NCBI GenBank assembly: GCA_916610825.1
Contig: OU744452.1
Span: 8,960,021 to 9,024,020, forward strand
Direction: 5' to 3'
Source of the DNA: Haliclystus octoradiatus
Taxonomy: Eukaryota > Cnidaria > Staurozoa > Stauromedusae > Haliclystidae
Length of the DNA stretch: 64,000 nt
The notes beneath the pieces are model-generated. The model saw only the letters and a program-made list of their open reading frames with translations. It was not told the DNA's origin and searched no databases. The position numbers and the translations under genes are program-made. Positions 30,301 through 42,300 of the stretch are shown one piece after another (positions within the stretch are counted from its first letter, which is position 1; every line of letters begins with the position of its first letter).

Positions 30301-33300
30301 AACTACTGAGTTATTTACAAGGCTCTAGCCACATCTTTGTTTTTTATTGGATATTCTAATCTTTCATGACTTTATCTCTAAATAAAATTTCTATTACGAC
30401 GAGTGAGCGCGATAAGATCACTGCAATTTTCACACTTTACTCTATCATAAAATTTCTATCACGATGTTTGAGTGCATTAAGATCATCGCAACTATCGAAC
30501 ATTCGTTCTTTGCAACAACACGACTTTCGAATATTTCGTTCTTACAAACAAATTTTCGATAGATGCTATTATCTTGGGCCTAGATTATGCAGCGTGCCAG
30601 CAGCGCACCACTCCAGCATTTTGCACGCTCTTGGCGCGCTCTTCTAACTTGGATCGGCTCAGTGCCTTGATGCTGGCTTGCTCCAAATGCTCTGGCCCGC
30701 TGGTTTTGAGCCAGATAAGCCGTGCTAGGTTCCCAGACATAACCAAAAACGCTATTTTTAGATAAAATAGATGTCATTGAACAGTATGTCGTAAATTCAA
30801 GCAATGAGCTCACTATGCAGTGATTGCACACCTATATGGAATTGCCATAACTAAATATACTTGATTTTTTAATAAATTACCAGTACCAAGACACTTGTAC
30901 TCACGCCAGCTGTGTTGAGTTTTGCGCTCAATAAAATGATGTCATGCCCCATATAAAACGCACCAAATTATAGCACGCTGTCATGTCATGCTGTATGATT
31001 TGAAACCTGAAATCACCGCGCCAGAAGCGAGCCCCGACACCCTTGGTGCGATGTGCTGCTGGCACGTTGTATAACCTAGGCCTTATCGCACTCACGCGTC
31101 GTGATAGAAATTTTTAGAGTATGTAATCACTTAAATTTCATTCTCCATTTTTCAAGATTTAAATTCTCATTTTTTCGAATGCTTATTTTTCAAAAATACT
31201 TATCCGTTTATCGAAAAAATTTGACAAAGTAATCAAGTCACTTAGGACAGCAACTTGAGGTAAAAATTTTGATTTTCGGTTTTTTATGATTTGATTATTA
31301 TTGCTAATTTTGAAGCCAAGTGACTGTTGTCTTGATGAAATATCTGTATGATCTTATCACAGATCTTGGAACGATGCATATCATACCTCACTATTAAAGA
31401 CGTGCAGTGTGTTTTGATGGTATGTAATGTTGTAAAAAGTGGAGTCAAAGCATTGCGCAGTCGGGAGGATGATTTATTACCATTGATCCATAAACTCTGG
31501 CCAGCCTTATTGGAAAATTGCAAAGATAGTAGACAGGTTAGATTATTAATTGATCATCCTTGATTAAATTTGATATTGTGTTGTGAATCTCTCCTGACCT
31601 GACTGTTGGCATTGTGGCTTGCAAAACAATTACGAAGTGGATAATGTTCACTAATGAGCACTAGAGATGATGTTCCGTGTGTATGATATTGTTTGTTTTC
31701 TCTCACATTAACATTAACATCCGTTCGTGATAAAATGGTGACTGACAGTGCTGTTCCTCATGTTAATAATAATTCTGTTCGTCAATTTAATACTATCAAA
31801 CAATTGATTGTCGGCAAAATGTGTTTTCTGTAAAATTATTAAAAAAAATTATGCATCAGTATAACTATTGTTTTTTTTTTCAGAATGCAGTTCAGTTTCT
31901 GTAAGGCTAAGGCTATGAACTGTTCTGTGTAGTCATTCATGTTAGTGTTAAATGTATAATGATAGCAGTTCATATTTAAGACAATAAATGTAATACACTT
32001 ACTCATAAAGGATTGATGGGATATTCAAAATCTATAAACGTATGATATTTCAAGCAGCTGTTTGCCAAGACAGAAACGCAATGGTCTTGAAAATGGCTTG
32101 ATTAAGGAGTATTTCCAGGTATCAGCAAATGTCTTTGTTTCGCTATAAATAAATCTTCCTTTTTTTCTCTAGAATTTTATCATAAACCAAAATCTTAAAA
32201 ACTTAACATGCCTTGACGGTCACTCAACAATGTATACAAAAGGCATTATAACAACAACAATACAACGTTATATAAATATACTAGCAATGAGTGACCCGCG
32301 TTGCTGGGATAATTTGGGCCGAGTTAAAACTGGTGGGTGTTGTGCGGAGACTGAAAATTATTTCCAATTTGTTATTGTATTTTTATTAATAGTAGTTACT
32401 CAACCATTAAAAGGAACTGAATGGACTAAAAATTAATTGAAATAAACATAATCATGGATTAATGAATACCGATTTTAAACAGTTGTTTTTAAATAAAGTA
32501 ATTAAACGATGTACCTAAACGACGTAACTAAATGTGCTTAAAGTATTATTGACATAAGCGAAATAACTATTGATAAAAAATTGATTTATATGTTAAAGAT
32601 ATAGTAGTAATTATTATGGGTTATAATATTATTTTCAAACAGTCAAAGCTTCTTTATATACAACGTTTTTTGTTTTTCCTTCATTTGCAAAGACATAAAG
32701 GTTATTGCGTTGTCCTACTCTTGAACAACCGACATACAACTGTCCATGAGAAAAGCAAGAAGGTACTAAATCCAACCCAACACATTTAAGGGATTGTCCT
32801 TGCGATTTGTTTATTGTCATAGAGAATGTCAATTTGACCGGAAATTGAATTCTTTTGAATTGGAAGGGAAGGTCAGATGGTATTATTGGTATTCGTGGAA
32901 TGAATACATTTCTGTTGGAATGATCTTTATTCATCGGTGTTGCTATGATGATGTTTCTCATTAGAGCTGTCACTATGAGACGGGTTCCATTACACAAGAA
33001 AGGCGGATCAAGATTCCGAAGAAGCATTATAGGACAACCAACGTTGATGTTGAGAACATGTGCAGGTGTTCCAGAAGGATTTAGAGAATTCAAGAATTCC
33101 ATTGGATAATTAAGCAGTTCTGCTGGGTCAAGGGTTGAATCAAGTGACTTGTAGCAGACTTGTTCGTTTGGCATGCTTGCCAGCAGTTCTTGATTTATTA
33201 TATCGACCATATGATTTCTAGGAGCAAGAATAGCACGTTCTCCGAACCAATCGATGTTTCCAATTTTGGAGGTCAGATCTTCGAAAATCGAGCTTTTCAA

Positions 33301-36300
33301 TTGATCTCTAGTTGATACAAAATTTCCACAGGGAAGATCAATTTCATCGTCATTGTTACTTACAGGGACAGCACCATTTCCGATGGATAACAATTCTTTT
33401 GAAAACTGCCGCGCCGTTTCTTCACCATGAATCAAAACTCTCAAATTGGTATAAAGCTTGAGATGCACCATCTTTTTCCACAAATATGACATTTTCACGC
33501 ACGCATTCAGCTCATCTGCTTTTGTTCCTCTGAGGATGACTGGTAAGATTTGACGAAAATCACCAGCTAAAAGAACAGTCACACCACCCATGAGTTTTTG
33601 TGTATGGCGAAGGTCTTGTAAAGACCGATCCACTGCTTCGAATGCTTTTTTGTGGGACATGGTGCATTCATCCCATACTATGAACTTGCATTTATTGAAC
33701 AGATTGGCCTTGGAAGATCCTCTGGTAATGTTACAATGGGGATTGTCATTTGTTGCAAGGTCCAGTGGTAGCTTAAACATGGAATGAGCAGTTCTACCAC
33801 CTGCTAATAAGGTTGATGCAATACCTGAAGAAGCAACGGCCAGGGCAACATCACCAGTTTGTCGTATTTTTGCAAGCAGTAAGTTGATTAGAAATGTTTT
33901 TCCTGTTCCACCAGGAGCATCAAGGAAAAACATGGTTCCTACTTCGTTGATTGTACTTGAAAGTATTTGGTTATAAGCTGCTTTTTGATCGTCAGTTAGC
34001 TTTGGCTCATTTTCTTCTACATAACGTTGGAGAGCTGCCGAGTCATATCCTTGTTCTCTGAGAATTTCCCTGTCGAATGGTAAGTCATTTTCTCTTTGTA
34101 GAGCTGGAAAGCCCATTGAAGATAATAGTGGTCCACCAAGCGAAAGCACTTTGTCCTCAATAAGGATCAGGCCTTTATTATACATTGCATTTGAGATCTC
34201 TGCTTGAGGATTGACTAATTGTGCCTGGTACAGAATGTCTCCACAGAAGTCATCTTTGTGCTTGATCCACAGCTGCAAAGGATCGGAGACACTGCACACA
34301 GCAATCATAACTGAAAATAGATGTCTCATATTGGAAGGAGAATCTGCAAGAGCAGCATCCTCCAATGAATGGTCCCAATGGCTGTCGTCATCTAGCAGTT
34401 TCCTGACCTGGCATGCTTGTCTAAAAGTTGAATACACTGTTCCATCTACCATCTGAAGGTGTTCAAATGATTGAGGACCTTTAACATTATGTAGAAGAAT
34501 GCGGAGACAGAAGCATTCGAAATTAGTTGGATGAACACCGTACACTCTACCAAGGGCATCTGATCTGTGGATTCCAGGGTAACCTTCAACCATAGGACCT
34601 TGTAATCTTCTTTTCCATTTCTTTTGTGTTGTCCAAGTGAAGTAAGAAGGAACTTCGTTGTAAAGCAATGTCTTTGCAAAATTATCCGTTTCGCATAAAG
34701 TGAAAAATGCCAACAGAATTGTTTGTCTTGGTGTTTCAGCTAATTGAGCTGCATTTGAATTAGTGAAGTACACCCTTTGACCGTTTTCCAAATGCACAGC
34801 AAGCTTTACAACAGTAGGGAATCTTTCGTGAATAGGGAACTTGAAAATTCTCCAGGCCGCTTCATTAGAACTGATATATCTAGCCATCTTGTAATTTGAT
34901 ATCTCGTCATTTTGTTCTGAGGGCTGCAAACCAAAAACGGCCATATCCGATCCCTTGTGGACATACTTGGAGATGTACTTAATGCTTTTTACCGAATTAC
35001 AAAATTCCACGTTGATATGGGCCTGAAAAACTTTGCATAATAGGGAGTTGTATGGAACTGTCCATGCATTGTCCATTTCAAATAATTCACCGTTTTTAAG
35101 CTTCTTTTGGCATGAAAATCCACCTTGATCTTTGTTAAGGCGTGCATACATAGGGTATCCATCAACATCTGCAATGGTTTGTGAAACATAGGAACGTGGA
35201 AACTTTTTTGAGCATTTTCCATCCTTCATGCAAGGTGCATTTGCATGAAGTGCTCCACATGGACCATGTATCATCTGATTGGTAATTATTTCATGGAGGA
35301 TTGGGTCGTCAGTAGGATTTGGAATTTGTGCACTGATAACTTTGAATATGAGCATGGGGAAGGCCCCTCTTTTGCCATTCGATGGTGTAAAGGTAGCATT
35401 ATGCTGGTCCAAATATTTCTTTAGACCGCCGGCTCTCTTACGAAAATATGACTATTCGAAGTGCAACCCTTCCCATTACCTGCATTTTTGTATATAACCA
35501 CTTTGAAGTACGCTGATTTCGATTCCAAAGAGATCCCGGGATTTTTCTCATTAGTATGATACGATAATTGGATTTCAAAGTTGAAATTTCGTCCTTGTTA
35601 AAAGCCACCATTATGCGCGAAAAGCGACTAGGAACAATGGCTTTTCGCGCGTTTTCATAGCACGAGGCCTTGACATCGAAATTACCAGGTTTGTTTACAA
35701 ACTTAAACAGATCAATTTAGCAATATAATTGATGCCATAACTTAGATTTACCAAATTTCCTTGTACATTTATACTTTTACAATGTTATTAAGTAGCCAAA
35801 CTGATTAAAACAGCTACAACAATGAAACACGTTGCACGTTAAAGACAAACGAAAATTGAAAAGGTAAGCTTATATTACTTTTAATAACGCATTTCTAAAT
35901 TTACCTCTCAGTGATTTTCAATTTAATAAAGTATACCATGGTTGATTATATCTATCAAAAAAATGTTCTCATGTTTGGATAGAAAAATGTAAACATTGTA
36001 AACATGAAATTCAACTTAAGACATTCATACTAGCTATACTACTTAATAAAAATAGCAAAATATGTTCCATAATATTATAATCAATTACTGTTGAGGTCAT
36101 CATTGTCTGAAATGTCTGAATCAGATTCAGGAGAAACATCATCATTTTCACAACTGCTTTCTGTAGAAATAAATATGTTTTCACAAGTAGTGCATTTACA
36201 TAACTCTGAACATTTCATGTTCGCCTTCAGACAGCTGCATCTCTGTGTAGTGCACCCACTTTTACAGCCACAATGAACAAAGTATAGTAAGGATTCAGGT

Positions 36301-39300
36301 GCAGGTAAACCAGATAGCCATTTTACCCTTATTGATCCATTATCATTTGCATCCCAGCCTTGGCTGAGACAAGACGTTGGATTGATTAGTCCTCTGGTTG
36401 CATGACGCCAAATATATGCCTGGTAATTGCAGCGTTTTGCGTGGAGATGAAGAGCGTCTTGATTTGGAGGTAGCAGTTCTTCTGAAAATTTTCCAGACTT
36501 GAAAATTACATACCTAAATGTGAAATAATAACACAGAATTAGCACTGTGGAAAAATATATTTTACTGCTTTTGTGCTTGAAAAACATTGATTAATAATAG
36601 TATACCTTAAATCATTGACATCTGTATCTTCTTCATTCCCACCATAAAGAGCGCACACATACCTTTCAAGACCAGATAGGAGTTCCCTTGAGCAAATTTT
36701 GTGTTTTCCTAGCAAAACAAACCACTCAAGGTATTGTTCGTTTGACTGGAGTACTTTAAATGATGTTTTTTCCCTTTGCCATAAAAGGAACTAATGCTGT
36801 CACATCTTGCATTAGAGAAAAATAAAGATGTGAAATCTTGAAAAACATCCAACCTTGCAATAATTTTACTCTAAAGCCATAAGAATCAGCTATTTTTACC
36901 TGTAAATGCATGAAAGCCAAGCATAGCGTCACACCATATTCCCCCCAGTGGGTAGAAATTTGTTTTATATCAAGAATTCGTTTTTTATTAACTAATCCAG
37001 TCGAAAATAATAAATTTGCATCAACATTTTTTTGTGCCGCAATAAGAATTATCAAAACATCTGTATCAGGAGAAGAGATGATGACGTTGCTTGATGATGA
37101 TGCTGCATCTGTTGCATGAAGTGCCATCCTGGTATCTGCTTCTTCATGGTCAGAATACAAGCTGTCAATCAAAGTTGTGCTGACTCCTTCAAGTCTTGGT
37201 GTAAGCTTATAACATGTTTCTGCGACTGTGATATATAATGTGTGTGTTTTAAAAGAAGCAGGATTGCATGTTGGCCAATGGTCCGAAAAATATTTTACTA
37301 GGCTTTCCTTATTCACACCGCAAGACATGAACTTTTTCCATTGCTTTGGAATTTTTTGTTTGTCGTTCAAAATTTTTACAATCTGTACACCAGCTGAAGC
37401 TTTCTTCTCTCTCTCTTGGCCTTTAATGCTGTTGACAGGATACTGATCGCAGACAAAATCTACACGAGCTGCATTATAAATTTCAGCAAGAGAGATAACT
37501 TTATTCAACACTTGAATCGACAATTCACCAAAAGTAGGCTTTAAGTCTTTCAGTGATTGCAATAGTGCCATACCATCTATGATTAAAGTTGAACTTGTAG
37601 GGATGGTATCTACAATAAGATTTGGTGTTTTTGATTCAATCTCAGCCATTAATTTGGACTTTTGACTTTTGACCAAGAGACCAGTTGATGTGGCTATAGG
37701 TAGCGGGTAAGGCCTCAGTGAAAAAGACAGAACTTCCTTCAGATCTATTTCCCTTGTCGATGCCAGCAGTAGCATTCTTGCAAAGATATCCTTTGTATTT
37801 TTTAAAGAAATTACATCTCCTTTTGATGTCTTCACTTTCTCCACCTTATAAATAGTGTCAAACGTTTTTATATTAGTTCTTGTAATAGTGGCATAAAGAT
37901 CAGGTTCTTCATTTAACAGAGGATCTTTAGCGTATTGAAGCATTTTTTTTGCACCAGTATTTCTCATGTCTGTCATATTTTTACTGATGTCTTCGGTTGC
38001 TTTGGTTCCATTCACAATATTGAGCAGATCCTCAGTATCACATTGAAATGGGTCCATCATAGCTGAAATTGTTTCAATTAACACTGTAATTGACTCCTCA
38101 TCTTTATTGATTCGGGTTTTATCCAGGTCTTTCCTGCTCCTGTGAATATAGAATGACAAATGTATACTATTATATCCTATTTTTGACTTCGTTAATTATG
38201 TTATACTCAATATTGATTGAATAATATTGTTGTTATTAATTATGTTTAAAAACTATTTTAGGCCTATCACCCCTGCGAAAAACAGTTCATGAGTTCATGA
38301 ACTTGTCATGCTTATTGATTAACATTTTATGAACAGTTCATGATCTGTAACTGTTCATGAACTCATGAACTATTTTTAGCAGGGGTTATACCTTTTACTG
38401 TCATCCAATCCAGCCATAGCTTTGCATTTCTGTGTGATACTGGCTCTGTCTGCTTGTGACAGAATCCATTTCATAACAGCTTGACGGTTTCGAGTAATCC
38501 CAACCATTCCACCTGAAGTTGGTAATAAAAGGCAATATTTTAGTTTAATGTAACTTATTTTTACACCTTATCGTATAACTCCAAGTTCTAATCTATTGAA
38601 AATGTTTACCTTTAATTTACAATCCCGGTTGAATGTCTGCTCTATTGCTTGGTCACATGCTATTGCTGAGAATGTATGCTGTATCTGTCTGTCCTCAGCT
38701 TTATTTTTTTTTGACTGAAGAGTTTGAATTTTCTTTTGTTTTTGACCTGTTAATTTTTGTCACATCCGTAAAATAATTATAACATTTTTTATGATAGAAA
38801 TAGTCTCCACATTCTAATGGATCATCCTCCTTCTCTTTCGGGATTATATTGTATGTTTGAATGGCTATATCTGACGATTTGTGTTCCTTGGATAGCCATT
38901 CCTCCCATCTCTGAAACAATCTATGCAGAGTACTTGTCGTGAACTTCCTTAAATCTTCATTAACTCCGTCGTAATGTATTATACAATTTTTGCTAACGTT
39001 TTCATCGGTCTCCATCTTCAAATGAGCCTACATTGTGTAATAGTTTAAAGTATGAAAGTGATCAGGTAATTGTTTACAAGTCGTGTTGCCATGGAAATAT
39101 TGTGCCGCCCTTATGAATACGGTTTCATTACGAGGCAGGATGATAAAATATGATGGAGGAGAGGAAGATAAGAGTTCTATTTTATTGGTCATTCTTATGC
39201 AATTATCGTATCATACTAATGAGAAAAATCCCGGGATCTCTTTGGAATCGAAATCAGCGTACTTCAAAGTGGTTATATACAAAAATGCAGGTAATGGGAA

Positions 39301-42300
39301 GGGTTGCACTTTGAAGAGTCATTTTTAAGCATATTTTCGTAAGAGAGCCGGCGGTCTACTTGTTTAAATAAAAGTTGAATAAGTTTAATGACTTTTTGAT
39401 GAAATACTCTTGCAATAATATCATGTCTGTCTTGTGGTTTTTGTCCATCAAAAAAATTTGTAACAATTTCTCTCCATTTGCTGTTACAGGTGAACGTGAT
39501 ATAAAGATCAGGTCGCCCATAATGTCTGACATATGACGTAGCATCTTGAGATTGCTCATGCATGTCTCTTGGACTTCCTGTATGACTGGATGGAAGAATT
39601 ACTGGCTGACCAACTCCATGCGCACCTATTCTTTCATCACCTCTCATTGCATCTCTCAGATGACCATATTCATCAGCACGAAGATTTTTCTGATTAAGCC
39701 GAATAAAAAGACGTTCGCTTTCAATTTTGGCGTACATGTCAACTAAATACTGTTGGAACACTCTGCGAAATTTGAGTATATGATTGGATTTATTGTCCCT
39801 CACCATTATTTGGTAGGCATAATAGTCATTGCAGCTGACTTTCTTCCCCCAATTCAATATATTGCTGGCAGGGTTTCTTTGTGGGATTTGGAAGTGGTAC
39901 CCAAAATCACCCTTACAGAACATCAAAGGATATTGTAAGGCATCATAGCATCGATGTGTTTCTGGAATGCGTTGAAGGGAACCGTCTTTCAATGTCAACA
40001 CTATGTCCCTTTTTTCATGTTGCTGGTCCACTAACAAAATAGCAATATCTGACTCTGTTGGTGCGTTGAATCGACCAACATATTCTCCATTTGGTGTTTT
40101 GTCTGCACTAATGACAACCTTGCAATCATTCGATGGCATTTTTTCAGCAGCATATTTAAATTGAGTTAGTAGTGCATTTTCTTTGTGCAGCATGGCTTGG
40201 AGAGGGAGAACAATCTGACTTTCAACACCCGGGATAACTGAGCATCTCCTAGAGCATTGTTCTATGTCGTTATCAATGAAGTATATTTGAACAAATTTGT
40301 GGTCTTCGTCATTTAATGGCAGTAATGATCCAATACTGTGGTATATTTGACCTTGTACTTTGAATGTTGTTGTGAAGCCTTGTGGAGTTAAATTATTTGT
40401 ACAGCCAAAAGAGGTCATTTGAAAGCAGCTGTTGTAAAGTTTGATATTTGTAAGAAATTTTTTTGAGTCCTCTGTGATACCTTGAAGAAGAGAGAAAAGA
40501 GGCTCTGGTGGGTCATCCAGAGGGGGAAGGCTAACTTTACCATTGGAGCAACATATTCCTGGAGCTTCCCTTTGAACTATTTTGCTTCACAATGCTGGCA
40601 TACATGATCCATTTGTCCAATGGAAACCTGTTGCTGTTCCGAATATTCCATATTTTCATCATAATTGAATGCTGCTCTGTGCCAATTGAAAGCTATTCTT
40701 CTTTCATTAACTAAATTTGCACGGTTGCTAGATTGCCTTGATGCACGTGATCTTGCAGAAGTAAGTTGCAATCTTCGTCTTTGTGTCTCCGGACTCTCTT
40801 GCTGGCGCCGTCTCTGCAAACGTTGTGATTCTGTTGAGCCCAAGCCCTGGTCTTGCTTGTGGGGTAGGCATAACTTACATGTTTTTTAATCTATTTACGA
40901 CTGCAAAATTAAAAAAACAAACAAAAACATAAAACTTGTAATGACGACCAACGGGCCCTATAATCTCTCTTAGATTGAAATAATTATAAACGTACCTTTA
41001 TGCTTCAAGCTATTGTTTTATTGTAGAAATATTTGTCGGTCATAAATAGCTATATTTGATACAGTAATTGGTACGATTCTCATTCAAATAAATAGATATA
41101 TTTAATACAGTATTTGCTACGATTCTCATTTAACAGATCATAAATTAGCAATTCCAATCATTAGCACAACAGATCATAAAGTAGCATCGAAATTTTTGTT
41201 TCGCGCCAATTGCTGAAAAAGAGGTTACGAATTCAACCCACACATTTCGTACAACACTTCCTGTCATTAAAGTAATATTCCCGAAATTTTGATTAATTAA
41301 CTGGTACTTTAGGCAGACAGGCAGCAGAAACGTGCAGCTGTGTTGCAAGTTTATGCCCCATTAAACATACATTTGATCACAATAATGTAGGTCACGATGG
41401 GAGTGACCTCAATCAAGGAAAGAAAGTAAAAACAAAAGGGTCGCAAATGTTTTGTCATCAATTATTCCACCTGAATACACGTATTGAACATAACAATAAA
41501 CAGACTTAATTAAATGAGCATGACATTGACAAAAGAACTGTGCAACATAATGTTTCTGTTTATTAATAGATTTGGACAAAGCATCGTACGTATAGCAAGA
41601 TACAGCAAAATATTATGTTGCGCTGAAAAATAAATCAGTTTACAAATGTCAAGTAAAATTACTAATTATTTTATAATGGTTTAGTTTTAGGTAATAGGGT
41701 AACCTTACGCCAGTGTTGAACGGACATCAAGAAAGCAAGAAACTATTGTCCAACAGCGTTTATCTCCGTTGCACGTTTGACAGATTTAACAGAGTAAAAT
41801 TTGAATATTTTGAAATGAAGTTCCTACATACAGTAGAATAAAACCATGTCTAAAATATTTAGCAGTGATACAACGTTGAAGTGTTGGTTGATTAAGATAG
41901 GAACACAGAAAGCGACTTCAGCAACTTAAATTATGGTAACAAACAACAACAGAAGTTGACAAAATCTTTTGCTAATATTCCAAGCAATCCAATGTATTGG
42001 ATTGTGCAACGACTTGGCATGATTTAAATAAGAACGGCAATGTGATTAATAACACCACTATGATAATCTATAGTAGAATAAACCATGTCCAAAATGTAGC
42101 AGTGATAAAGCATTGATGAAGTGTTTGTTAATGGAGATATAAGAGCACAGAAACCGACCTCAGCAACATAAATTATGGGGACAACAACATGTTACATGTC
42201 TGTAGTTGATGAAATCTGTTGCCAATATTGCAAACAATCCAACGTAACGGCGTTGCAAGACGTAAATATAAGAACGGTAATGTGATTAATAACAGTGGTT

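Larger units (their letters stand above)
35422..39358 (-). mobile_element. Academ-like DNA transposon nested in the Helitron
   Basis: The 3937-bp element begins TAGACCGCCGGCTCTCTTAC and ends with the inverted equivalent GTAAGAGAGCCGGCGGTCTA. The inverted repeats run about 150-159 bp (35422-35570 and 39200-39358) with a roughly 10-bp indel. CTT flanks both sides (35419-35421 and 39359-39361), a 3-bp target duplication. It encodes, on the minus strand, a spliced protein with an XPG/FEN1-type nuclease motif and a cysteine-rich zinc finger, the combination known in the Academ superfamily (which makes 3-4-bp duplications). The long TIRs and the absence of a helicase domain should be compared with known Academ elements. 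Confidence 0.68.
32281..40843 (-). mobile_element. Degenerate autonomous Helitron, split by an Academ-like insertion
   Basis: Minus-strand rolling-circle transposon. The predicted 3' terminus is CTAG at 32281-32284, followed on the host side by T. It is preceded by a decayed hairpin (CCCAGCAACGCGGG read on the minus strand), the usual Helitron 3' arrangement. The 5' TC terminus was not located and lies above 40843. Coding pieces are the Rep N-terminus (39362-40843) and Rep C-terminus plus PIF1-type helicase (32635-35412), separated by 35422-39358. Confidence 0.75.

Noticed and set aside
36081..36587. Host tesmin/TSO1-like CXC gene
   Set aside because: The CXC finger lies inside TIR-bounded transposon sequence and continues an Academ-type protein upstream, so it is not a host gene.
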